Source: Ectocarpus siliculosus (taxonomy: Eukaryota; Sar; Phaeophyceae; Ectocarpales; Ectocarpaceae). From it: a DNA stretch of 57,452 nt. The position numbers and the translations under genes were made by a program. The notes below the pieces were generated by a model. That model was not told the origin of the DNA and ran no database searches. It saw only the letters and a list, made by a program, of their open reading frames with translations. The DNA lies in the NCBI GenBank assembly GCA_000310025.1, contig FN649742.1:1191909-1249360 (forward strand), in the 5' to 3' direction. Positions within the stretch are counted from its first letter, which is position 1. Every line of letters begins with the position of its first letter. Below, piece by piece: positions 13,201 through 24,300 of this stretch.

Positions 13201-16200
13201 ATTAACACTAGTCCCGGAACAGCAACGAACCCGTGTGCCTCGAAAGAAAGTGGTAATGCTCACCTCGATGAGGAACTTGACGCTATACGGCAACCTGCTG
13301 TACTCCGGCAGGTTGTCCCAGCCGTTCAGCGGTTGCCCTGAGGCGTACGTGTGGACGCGGACGGGAGATAGAAGGTGGTCTTGCCGGGGGCGAGGCTCGG
13401 TGCAGAGGCGGAACGCAAAGAGCTCCTGGAATAGCCTTGCTCGCTCGCTCTTGTCCTGAGAGGGAGGGGGCGGGCGCATGGATGGCAAGAAGGGTGGGTA
13501 CTTTTGTGACTAGTCTCAGCTTTCGTAGCAGCGCTTTCGCCAAATGTCAATACCACCAACACCCACCAACACCACTACTACCAACAACAACAGCGGTCGC
13601 ACCTCCAACAGGTCGGAGACGTCGATGCGGTAGACAAGGCACCGCCCGAAGGCGCCGTTCGGGGACATGTCTCCGACGCGCCCGAGCTTCTCGGGCATCC
13701 TCCTGTCAAACCCGCCGTCCAGCTCCCAAAGGCTTCCATTGCGAAATATTTCTCCGAAAACGGAAAGGATGGACTCCAGATCGAAGAGAGTCTGGCGGGG
13801 GAAAGAGTGACAGACAGGGGGGGGGGGGTTACGCCTACACGGCAATGAGGGACGGTAGGGGGAGGGACTCCTCCAAGAATACTTGAATCGCCGTTGTTGA
13901 TTTGACCTTGCATGATTTTCGCGATGAGAGGAAGCAAAGAGGACGGATGAGGATATTTTTCGGGCAAGGGTTAAAATCGCTTGGACACCGTGGCATCCGA
14001 ACAGAAAATGTCCTAAGTCCCTGTGCGGGAACGGGTCCCCCCAGTCGTGCAGCAACAGGTCGCTGGGTAGTGCGGTTCTTGCGAGGAATCTGGAGCAGCT
14101 TTTCGCGGGTGTCCGCCTAACCGATTCCATTCCTGCTCGAAATCCTCACACGTTTCTTGGTACCGCGGGCCAACATACATGTGTGCGACTCGCTTCATGT
14201 CGCCCTTGGCCAACTTTGCGTGGGTGCTACCATTGAGGAGCTCCTCGATCACTGCAGTGCATCTCTCATCTTCCTTTAGACTGTTTCTTGTGGCCTTCTC
14301 AGCAGCGCCTCCGGCAACGGAGATGTTGGTTAAAAGAAGGGGAGGCCTCAAACCGGAGAATGCCGTGCAAGTCGCAACGAAACTTTCATCGAAAAACAAC
14401 AAAAGGACTCCAACTGCAAAGAGGTTTGACACATGACTCGTTGAAGAGACTCCTATCGAGCAAGATACGCGTTGTATGACGAACATGTCCTTGACAATGG
14501 GGTTCACATCCACGGCTACTACAAACGCCAGGACCGTCGAGGACACGGCTCTGCCGCCAGACGAAGAAACGGTTGCCCCTCCGAGGACATACTCCAGGGC
14601 TCAAAGAAACGTCTTCGACATTCGACACGACTAGTGAGGTAAAGTCATTGCCACCGGAGTTTTCATCCGAGACCCTGTCCCCATCTTCATCCCACCTAGA
14701 ACACGAACCTGACTTCAACAAACGTGCTCTCAACGAGGTCTCGTGGAGGTCTTGTCGGAAGATGTTTGTTAAGGTCTGGCTCGTTCTCAAGGTGGGATGA
14801 TGACCGGAACAGGGTCTCGGGTCAAAGACTTGGTAACAAATACTTTTCATCACTTGTTCTCGTCAAACATGGCTTGTTTGATCCCGGAAGTATGTCCTCA
14901 GAGGGTAAACCGTTTCTTCGTTGGGCGGCTGCCTTCTACAATATCCTATTTTCAAAGTACTAAAAGCGTGTTTTCGCAATCCCGTGTAGAATTGGTTGTT
15001 GTTCGTAAACAATCCACACGCAAATTTGAGGTTCAAGACGTACACACTCTGGTCTATGAAAAAGGGAGGGGGATATCCGTAATTTGACCAATTTTGGTTT
15101 TTCTCTACTCTTTGTTTCATACACTTTGTTTGACCACATAAAGTGTAGTAAAAACGATGTTGTTGAGCGACCTCAACCGAGGACGTCTGATAAATGCTGC
15201 TGCTGTAGGTAAAATTGTGACCCGGCAGAGCACACGCCCCCCAGTGGAGTGTATCAAACGTTTTTCTCATTACTCTTTGAACCAAATCCCTTTTGGTTGT
15301 ATAATCATATTTGCAAGTACACCTCCGCACACCTGTCACAAAGGTTGTGGAAAAGCGTATTTGATATCGTGCTCACTGCTGTACTAGACTACTGCCGTGG
15401 CACATCAACACTTCAACATATAGACTGTTGACATGCGTCATTAACATATTAGTTTTGTTTTAGTGAGCGCCTCTTTTCAGCAGATCTGACATTCGCTGAA
15501 AAGAACACACCAAGCAATCCGGCACAGGCATTACCACCAGGGAAATATTCTTGACTACACACCATTGATGATGCTCATCACGCAGACCTCATGGTATAAC
15601 ATTGATGCCATACTAAAGCGCAAACCCGATCCACTAACTTATACGTACCGAGGCTGATTCCTTGCGCTCCGGTTCGCCGTTCAGAAACGGAGGGCGCAAC
15701 AGCCTGAACGCCAGCCACGTCCTGCCCCCATCGTTCGTCAGCTCAACCTTATTATAATTTACAGGAGACGGACACAAACGCGACGGCGACACATGAACTC
15801 CTGTATAAAACAAGGTTCTGAGCCTGATTTCATACGGACACCGGAATACTCCCGGTAACACCACCGAGAGGCAGCAGCTGCAGGCGATTACAACGTAATC
15901 ATGTTACGGATTTTCATATTTTCAAACCTCTCCGTCAACGTGGCGCCTCTTGAAGTTCACTTGGCCATGCCGTCCGCGGTCATCCTCGAACATCAGCGAG
16001 GCCAGGGATCCTCTTTTTTGACTCCGGCTGGTTCGACAAATCTAACGTTAGAGAGTAAGATACAACGGTTGTCACATTGGGTTTTCAAGTGAGTGTCAGC
16101 AAACAAACACAACGTAGAATTGATTCGAAGCAATGTGGGCTCGAAGACAACCGTGGTGGAAATGAGGAGAAGGACCCGGCAGTGCGTGAAAAAGGGCTGC

Positions 16201-17892
16201 TGTGGTAGATTGAAAACGGGTGACACCACGGGAGATACAAGAGGAGCTTGTGACCATCGTTGTTGGTTTGGGCTTGTGACCATGTGTTCGGGACAGAACG
16301 CTCTTAGCAAACGACATTGTTTGTGTAGTGCCGGTCGTCCAGGCTGACATTGCTCCGGAAGCACGACCGGACGGTAACAGACATCACCAAAGAGGCACAC
16401 CAACTTGATCACCGCTTGTGAACACGTGTCGTCCATTCTTGCGGTGCGCTACCCACACGTTTGATGTGCTCCTTCAAGCCCCCGTCCAAACCCAAGCGGT
16501 GGCTAGTGACACGTCTATACTGGCAGACACTCGATTGGTCGTGAAGCATGATAGCGGCCCACAGACAGAGAATCAGCACATGAATTGCCTTCTTGTGGTG
16601 TTTCTCCGCCCCTACGCAGACCGACAAAACACTTTTCACCTGAAATGTCACACCCGACTTGACCACCCACAGGCACGTCAGGTCGCCGGGAGGCCACTGC
16701 ACACACAGCTGCAACCCCCCGCAACTGAAGCCGGGCGCGGTGCCCATGGGTCTCCGGAACCGAGCCTTGGACGGCCTTATCCTGAGGGTCCTTCCACCAA
16801 ACACAAGGTCTTTGTAGCTCTGTAGGACGTCGGCAATCTCACGCGAGCGCAGCACCACGAACGCGAACGTTGCCTTGGTATTCCGCTTCACTTCGCACCG
16901 CAAGATGGACGTTGTGGCGAGCGCTGGGCTGAGGGAGGAAAGTCGCAACACGCTGCCTTGGAGGAATTTGGCCAGGTCTGGCGCCAGGGTACCGTGGGGA
17001 ACGTTGCCGACATATACTTCCACCTGCTTCTTCGCCGCCTGGTGTTGATGGCCGAATGGGGATGTAGTAGTCGCGAACAAGTAAGGTCCGAGTGGTTGAG
17101 AGTTCCACAACTTGGCTGAGGCCTGGTTTCACACAAAGCTGTTGCTATCAGAAGCAGTTTCCACCATATATACGCAATAGCGTTTGACCACAGCCGTTGT
17201 TCAAAGATCACTTGGAATGAACCAAACGGACATGTGCCCTCCAGGGGAGAATCCACGCCCTCTTTGCGAAAAATATCAGAGGCGTGGTCAACAACCAGGG
17301 TCACCCGACCAGATCTATCTGTGACTCTCCAAGCGCATCACTTGTCAGTTTCCGTCGACACCGCCTACCGATGCGGGCCTCAATGCCGTACATTTAATGG
17401 GTTTATCGCCGTTACAACTCCAATCTCCCCCCCTGCTTGGTGTGACGGATCTTGGGCTGGGAAACCCCGTTCATCTCTCACCCAACACTCGAGGTAAATA
17501 GCGTTTCGAACTGTTTGTTGGGGAACATGCGGAATTAGGGACGCCGCTATGTTGACCGCGCCATTCGGTGGACGCCACACGCCGATACGGCCACAGTCTT
17601 GTGGTACGGCTTCCAACGCACGAGGCCCAAAGTAATTTATGTTTAAAACAACAGCAGTGGTATGGCTAAAAATATTAGGTTTACTCGCCTCATCAAACTG
17701 GCGTTGCCCAGGGCTTCCCTCGACCTTCAAACGCTGATACTCTTCGTTGGACCTCCGTCGCTGACTCGCGGAGTCCAGCATCCAACGGGCATGCTCAGAG
17801 TTCATCGGAACGCCCCGTGTGTGTGCCAGGCTGCGTCTTCGGCTACCTCGCCGCCGCCGCTTATTGCGGTTCTTCCCCCCGCGTCGTGGCAT
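1233..17892 (-). CDS. RDR: Cellular RNA-dependent RNA polymerase (RDR) with N-terminal RRM, 3' end incomplete
   Basis: Makes double-stranded RNA from single-stranded templates for small-RNA silencing. Exons read from 5': 17892-17689, 17038-16640, 15747-15649, 13791-13603, 13455-13264, 12461-12361, 12094-11923, 11531-11431, 11064-10996, 10510-10439, 10059-10019, 9406-9271, 9009-8929, 7846-7789, 7493-7356, 6392-6252, 5653-5498, 5229-5104, 4705-4636, 4344-4257, 3855-3645, 3046-2861, 2587-2519, 2090-1941, 1734-1645, 1313-1233. They total 3420 nt and stay in phase. Exon 1 encodes a basic Arg/Lys-rich N-terminus, exon 2 an RRM (VEVYVGNVP). Family blocks follow in order: VTPLRVV, FLRVNFVDEN, YEFLAYSGSQLR, FTDGCGMMS, RMGGCKGM, LNRQFITLLGTLGV, IFVPDASCLLGIVDETG, RNPSLHPGDLRVLK, the catalytic DLDGD (3813-3827), NAHLVRADLSPFGAR. 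Four introns use GC donors. The start is the first ATG of exon 1; the exon 7 acceptor is the least certain. The C-terminus is missing. Confidence 0.92.
8277..8383 (+). repeat. Dispersed G-tract-linked repeat, copy A (long form)
   Basis: About 107 bp, starting with a run of G and continuing GTACTCATAGTCGTGCATG. It lies in an RDR intron. Its reverse complement matches the copy at 54050-54153 along nearly the full length, out to the GAGCCTGGTCC end. It has no coding potential. The function is unknown; it is probably a short non-autonomous mobile element or the end of a larger one. Confidence 0.85.
8819..8882 (+). repeat. Dispersed G-tract-linked repeat, copy B (short form)
   Basis: About 20 consecutive G followed by TACTCATAGTCGTGCATGCC and ending near GACCTCG. 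It is the same family as 8277-8383, cut after the first ~45 bp, and sits in the same RDR intron in the same orientation about 540 bp away. Confidence 0.85.
11754..11778 (+). repeat. Short interstitial telomere-like tract
   Basis: A run of CCCTA(A) units: CCCTAG, CCCTAA, CCCTAAAA, CCCTAAG. A related AGGGTTAACCCT palindrome lies at about 11357 and CCTAACCCTAAG at about 30806. The tract is inside an RDR intron, so it is interstitial and not a chromosome end. Confidence 0.7.
14548..14936. repeat. Long imperfect palindrome (foldback element), ~390 bp
   Basis: The left arm (about 14548-14740) is an imperfect reverse complement of the right arm (about 14747-14936), with the axis near 14743 and almost no loop. 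Matching landmarks are GAAGAAACGGTT with AACCGTTTCTTC, GAGGACATAC with GTATGTCCTC, and GAGACCCTG with CAGGGTCTC. It lies in the third RDR intron (13792-15648). A transcript would fold into a long hairpin. It could be a MITE-like foldback element or a decayed inverted duplication. Confidence 0.85.
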
Positions 17893-19204
17893 CTATCGCC
17901 GCGCGCGATCCTTCTTAACGCACCAGGGCAGCAACTGCTGGGTGGAAGGCCTATGTGGCCTCGTGCCAGTCCACGACGATGTTGTAGAGTGGTGTGCGCC
18001 AAAATAATACACTCAGGCAACGCCGAACACCCGCTCACGCTTCAGAGAAGCGGTGTGGTGAGTGTGTTACGTCACTTACCCCCCCCGGACCTTGTGGAGT
18101 GGAGCGAGCCCACGGGGTCCGGTTCTTGATTTCGGCCAAGGCTGTTACACCTGGAACGGGATGCGGGAGGTGCCTGAGGCGATGCTTCTCGCAGAAAAAT
18201 CGTCATGGTTGTTGAAGCACGGGTTACTATTGGAACAGGGCAACTTCCAACAAGCGCGTGTTCTCTACGCCGTTGTCACACGTCGTTTGAGACTCATCCT
18301 GAGCATAATCAGGTTGGGGCATAGCGGCGGTGAGCGGGAAAAAGGGTATAGTTGATTCTCGGGGTATGTGGAGATGCAGCCCCATACAAGCGAAACAGGA
18401 CGAGCGTAGAGAGCTGGTGAGACAGAACGGAAGCCGACAGGGACAAAAAAAAACGTTTATCGCGCAGCTCACAGGCGTAGTGCAACCAAGCTGTCAAGGA
18501 AATGGTGTTCGACGCGCTGAAAAAGTATGCTGGGTTTCCCACACTGAACTGCGGGCACTGGGGGCGGTCGCCAGTATTTGAGCTGGCAACTTGCAACCAA
18601 AAAGTGGACAGTTGCCTGTGCGCGTCGCCGTACATTATAATAGTAATCGGCTGCCACTTGCTTACGTCGTACACAGCGCATGTAGCATGGGCTCCGTAAC
18701 GAAACGAAACCGTTTCAATCCGACTGTCATGCCTTGGAGCGCCTCAGCAGTCCTTGGTGAGACTCCAGTGGCCATCTCCAAGACCTTCAACGAACCTGAT
18801 ACTTCATGTGCAAGGATAATAGAGCCACTCCAAATCTCGCTCTTCGAATACTGATAAAAGTACCGTTGTAGGCAAAGTCAGAGCTTCCAAACAAAGCAAG
18901 GATGACTCTCATCGTATGTATGTCTTGAGCACCTCAGCAGCAGTCCCTGGTGAGATTGCAGCGGCAGGACCTCGCCCCAGAATCTTGAACGGACCTGGTC
19001 CGAGGAAATGAGACTATGTGATGCAAGCGGTGGAAGGCGTGGTATGAAGGTAGAAGGAGTGTGTTGCAGCTTGGGCGGGGGGGCCTGCCGCAGGGGCAAT
19101 GGCAGATGGCAGATGGCAGATGTTTGCGTCGCCGAAACGATACAAAACTCGCCGCATTTTGGCGGTTTCCCTCCACTCACTGACTCACTGAAAAGATCAA
19201 AACT

Positions 19205-19620
19205 CTGGGAAATCGTAGACATACAGGTACTTTCTGACGCTATGAATCCATTGCTAATCTGTCTCAGACTCTTTTCTATGATAGAGATGGTTTCGTTGTG
19301 TCATATTAAGAAAAATAAAAAATAAACTGAGGGAGATTGCTCGCCCTACGACTAAAAGGGTGCCACACACAAAACGCCCGAACAGTACCTTACACATATC
19401 CTCTGCACCTTCCCAACATAACATATATGAGACACACAAGACAGCTACCAAACTGTCTTGTTGAGCCTGTTACCCGCAGGGGAAATGTCCCTATATGCTG
19501 TCTGGGAAATCGTAGACATACAGGTACTTTCTGACGCTATGAATCCATTGCTAATCTGTCTCAGACTCTTTTCTATGATAGAGATAGTTTCGTTGTGTCA
19601 TATTAAGAAAAATAAAAAAA
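19205..19620. repeat. Direct repeat pair, ~118 bp, spacing 297 bp
   Basis: The segment starting CTGGGAAATCGTAGACATAC occurs at 19205-19322 and again at 19502-19620. The copies are nearly identical and both end in an A-rich stretch (AAGAAAAATAAAAAA). The A-rich 3' end and lack of inverted termini would fit a short retroposon or a segmental duplication. The copies are too alike to be old. Confidence 0.9.
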
Positions 19621-19653
19621 AAGACTCCCATCACATCCCGTTCGACTGTGGGT

Positions 19654-19943
19654 ATATCTCGAATGGGTAGTCTTTCTGTGTGTGTTTTTATTATTCCTTA
19701 AGTCGTTCGCCGTTCACCAACCACGGACCACGGCGGTTGTAAACTGCAAACTGGTTATGACGGATGCGACCAGTTCAACCGCATATATATGCTATTTACA
19801 TGGTACGTTTGGAAAGTCGAGTGTACTATAATCACGTCCACCCCTTTTATTGCGTTGCGCGCCTGGGGACACATGTGTAGACTACATACTGTAAGATATC
19901 TCGAATGGGTAGTCTTTCTGTGTGTGTTTTTATTATTCCTTAA
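19654..19943. repeat. Direct repeat pair, ~48 bp, spacing 242 bp
   Basis: The segment starting TATCTCGAATGGGTAGTC and ending TATTATTCCTTAA occurs at 19654-19701 and 19896-19943 with essentially no differences. It follows directly after the second copy of the 118-bp repeat, so the two pairs may be parts of one rearranged unit. Confidence 0.85.
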
Positions 19944-21378
19944 TACATGGAGACTGTTGTACATGTTGTACATATCCGTGGTCTACTACAGCGGTGTCGT
20001 CTCGAGTGGTTTACAGCAGTTCATAGCGATGTGTTAGGCGCTAGTCTTCACCTTCGGTGTTGTTTGATGTCATGGCAACTTTGTGTTGACCCGTTCGCGG
20101 ACGCCCTCTCTGCCCTCTGGGACGTTTCGAGGATTAAGCGTTTTTCCCCATTCACGACTGAAACGTTCAGTAGGCCGCTTAGCCAACCTTGCACCCCAAC
20201 ACTTGTCTCAAAGCAGGTCGTTGTAGATCGTTGTACATATTCTATGATGCAAGATGAGGGCTACCACAGGTTGGCGTGGTACAATGTAGGTGCTACAAGT
20301 CGGTGCGCGTGGTTGGAAGCAAAAGGCCACACCTTGTTACCACTGCTGTAGACACGACGACACCACGAAAGTGCTCGGAGATTTACACGTATGTTTGTCC
20401 AATATTTCGAGACGGCTACTAATTGTGCTGAAGAACTTCTGTGCCGTGACTCTCTACCCATTCCCACAATACGTTTTGACGACTTTTTTTCACTGCATAT
20501 GGACGTGTCTATGGACGTCCACGGCAAGCAGCTCGCCATCCGCAAAACTCACGGCATGTATCATACGTTGCTGGACAGCCATGAAACATCTCATGCATTC
20601 GACTCCTAAGACTGTTCATGGGCCCTCGAGTGTGGGCCTGTTACGTTTCGTTTTCTCGACTACCTACTGTCCTTGTAGAGGCACGCACGCGCGATTCGTG
20701 GGTCCTGTTGCATGGGTATCTACAGTAGACTGGGTAGGGCAAAACCCCTTCAGAAGAACAAGACCAGCACATGCTGGACCTACAGCTCTAGCCAACTAAA
20801 TGTTTCTGTCTTTTCGAAAACAACCAAAGATATTCTGTCCGTGGATTAGAGTCTAAGACGACGCTCGAGATGTAGATGTATGTGCTTTATCTACCATCGT
20901 TTCTTTCAATAGCCCCCCCCCTAAATATCTGCCCAAATAATAGCCCTCCGCAGGAGGACCTGCCCAACATGCCGGGTATACTGGCCTCTGCGAAGAAGGC
21001 GTTATGATGACTATGAACCATTCATCCAGAATGCGCTCTGCAATGGTGATGTCAATAGTCAAAGCCCGTACTTCATCCCGAAAGGCGTTCGAGTCTCGTT
21101 GTCGTGTTGCGAATGAAGTTCGGACCAAAGAAGTCATACTCAACTGACTGGGTGCCGAATAGCGTACAGAGAATCCCTACGACGTTTAGAACCTGTTTGG
21201 CAGCGCTTCAACCATGAGATTGGGCCACGACCCCCTCAATCCAATACCAAGGACGTCTTGTTAAGGAAAATTAAAACGAGGCAAATGCGTGGGGCCTTAA
21301 TGCTCGCTGCTCCATTGGTCTGATGTAGGTTGCTGAAGGGTGTCACGCAAATCCTCCGAAAGCGAATCGCCAAAGCAT

Positions 21379-24300
21379 TTACGTGGCGGCGTGTAGCGTT
21401 ATGGAGGCGATCTCCTCCCCTCCCGCGTCGCTAACCACGAAGGACAGCCAATGATCCTCCCCTTCTTCCTGCCCAAACAGCAGAGTGCAAGCCACTCCCC
21501 CTAAGCCCTCATCACCGGCCCCGTTGCCTGCACCGTCTTCGCCCAATGACGCTTCAAGGTTGGGCATTAGCTCTTGCGGCGCCAGCTCCGGGCAAGGCCC
21601 CGGCCGCTCGGTGTTTGTTTCCGTGTCACCGCTACCATCTCTGCTATCGATGGTACCGCTACCGTTGTCGCTGAGAGGAGCTAACCCACCGCAGCCCAGC
21701 TCGTAAACGGGAAACCGTCCCTCAGTCTCGTGTCCGGAAAAGAAGGAGAGGGCGTGTGGTCGTGATCTGCATTTCTCGTTTGTGCACGTGTTGTTCGACG
21801 GTACAATATTCGAGCGGTGGTGAAAGAGCAAGTGGGGATGGTAGGGAGGGAAGGGGAGTGGAATCGTCATATCCACGATCGAGAAGGTGAAAGTATTTCA
21901 ATACGTCTCGGGGAGGGGGGGGGGTAAGAGTGCTCTGAGAGAGTCATTGTGCTATGAGGCCGCCGAGGTGCACCTGAGGAATAAAGAAAGAGCTCGGCTC
22001 CTCGAGTTGTGAAAGGGCTTCGACTCCTAACAGGGGGTGAAGAACATTTTGTTGCATACGGTCGATGTGCCATATGACGTGCGCGGGAAAAGTTGCTGAA
22101 GAACTACTGGTGAGCACATGTTGCTTGTATGACTTGTTCCAGGCAGGCCAACGCTTGCTCATTTTCGGGCGAGTCTCGCCTTTTGTCAAAGCAACAGCAG
22201 CTGCACGAGATATTCCTTCACAGACAACTCATACGGCTGCTTGTGTCTTCGGGTAGTTTACTCCTTGTGGGAGACGGTGAAAATAAGAAGTTCTCTCGAC
22301 ATTCATGCTAGATCCGCCTTGATACCTTGCCAGGAATATCTGCAGTCTATGCTTTCACTTGTTGCATGTCTCGAGCTCCCCACGTGTTTCGTAAAACCAA
22401 TGTTATTGCATACATGCCCCAGATTAACTTGTTTACATTTACGGCACTTCGGAGTAGCTTCTACATCAAGAAAGCGTCTACTCAGATATTGAGATGTACG
22501 ACCTTGAAGTATATTGATCGCCCGGTAGAACGAAATTCCCTTAAGAATATCCCTTCGAATAGTTACCTGTGTGCTTCGTTTCGGAAACCTGATGGACAAA
22601 CTCGACCGGCATCTACACTAACGAGTTTTCGAGTAACCGGTGCAGTTTCAGCCCCTCTTTCTCGCCCTCTCACCTCGCAGGCGTGACGAGCACAACGTTG
22701 CTGCAGCCGCTGGCGTGGAGCCGCGACACCATGTTCTGCACGTCAGTGATATGCGCGTCCATCATCCAATCGTGTCGGGCATCCAAGGACCAGCAAAATC
22801 AACAAGAGGCAGGCCCACGGCATAGGAGAGGCAGGCACCAACGGAATACACAGAGAGTGGCAATGCCAACAACGTCTTGTCAGGTTCAAAACAGATCTAT
22901 AGAAATTAAAATCTACCATATCTCACGACTGCACGTACAAAGCTGAGAGGTGCAACCAAGGACGGTCTTACGAAGAGCCGGGGAGCACATGGCGGTTAGG
23001 TGGGTGAATGGGTGGGTGTTTTATTTCCGAGGTTCCGGTATGGATGACTTCCTGTTTTTCCGCGGGAAGGGCTTCGCGCGTGAAATATCTATTCACCAAG
23101 AGTCCGGTGGTCGCGAGGTCACCCCTTTTCCCGTCGTTTTTCGTCTCAAGCATGTACGTGATGTTCAGAATCACTTCTGTTCTTCCCCTCCCACATGCCC
23201 ATGGCAGAAATCCGCGGGTCGTGAACGGGTGCGGTGAAACAATCGATTAGGTATTCGCTCAAGCATGAAAAGGCAGCATATGCGGGTACCAAGGCACCCA
23301 TTTCTCCCATTCTGGGAGGGCTGATTGCAGGCGTCCGCTGTACTAAAAATGTCGTCACAGAACCCCCTCAGAGGCATCGAGACTCGGGCGATTGCTATCT
23401 TCGTACTTATACCGGCCAGTACCTGCAACTGCACGGTTGCCCTCGAGACGTCACTGCTGGTTTTGTCTATCGAACCCTCCTCCAACGCTTGCCCCGCCGT
23501 AACGCCACCATCGACAGCATCGCCACCACTGCCACCACCACTTGGGCCTGACGTTGCCGGAGACAAGTGGGTGCTCTCTTGCCTCGAGGAAGCGGATAGC
23601 TGTGATTCCCCTTGCTGTAAGCTACCGCCGCCGGACCCACCAACAGGTGCCGTCTTGTTCTTCTTGCCGTTGGTGGCGGTGGCGGTATTGGAGGTAGTGG
23701 TGGACGATTTCGAGATAAGGTGGGAGCGCAGACGTGCCTGGATCGTGGCCGCTGCTGCGTGCTGTTGGGCTGTCCCCTCGTCCTCTTGTGTCTGAGAGAT
23801 GGACGAAAAATATATTACGCAGCAGAGAAAGTCCAGTGTATCTTGAGAGAAAATTGGACAGTAGCATGAGCCAGGGTCCGTGATACGTGCTAGTTCATTG
23901 CAGTTGGTGGGGTATCTCTACCCGTTGTTTGTAGTACAATCGAACTGGCGGCCTGTTTGTGAATCGACCGATACGCCTGTTTAGATTTGACCCGTCGTTG
24001 CACCGATTTCAGTAATTCCATACACAGATTTTGCTTAAATCACGGGTGGGTTGAGTCCTGCTTAAAATGACCGGTTTTTCGCTTGCACCATCTTCCAAGA
24101 TTCCACCCCATCTAACCTGAAAATGCTTTTCCAACACTTGGCAAAAAAGAATGGGTCGCTTCCCTCGTGTATAGCGTGATCACGCCCGAACACAGCAGCG
24201 CCTGAACAGTTACTACCTCGTTGGATCATCATCAACTCAGTGCATTAGATTAGGATGGGACCATCAAGTTGGCTAACGATGAGCGCCATCGCCGAAGGCC

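Larger units (their letters stand above)
17893..21378. other. Intergenic region with duplicated segments
   Basis: Lies upstream of the RDR start and downstream of the PhoD-like stop codon, so it should contain the RDR promoter. I found no convincing gene. Two pairs of direct repeats occupy 19.2-19.95 kb. A short helical-looking frame at about 18164-18300 on the plus strand and one at 20853-21143 on the minus strand have no supported homology or exon structure. Confidence 0.6.

Noticed and set aside
14013-14307. Minus-strand frame with a helical-looking peptide (KEDERCTAVIEELLNGSTH...) in the third RDR intron
   Set aside because: Its splice phase does not fit the flanking phase-0 RDR exons and the family alignment needs no residues here. 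It could be a transposon relic.
15932-16010. Possible extra RDR exon (MFEDDRGRHGQVNFKRRH)
   Set aside because: The available acceptors give the wrong phase, and exons 16640 and 15747 join directly in frame.
20853-21143. Minus-strand frame with a vague phosphoribosyltransferase-like look
   Set aside because: No catalytic motif, no exon structure, and similarity too weak to name.
22303-22599. Minus-strand 98-residue frame with a CxxC...C pattern inside a PhoD-like intron
   Set aside because: Single cysteine cluster without a complete zinc-finger pattern, and no supporting neighbours.
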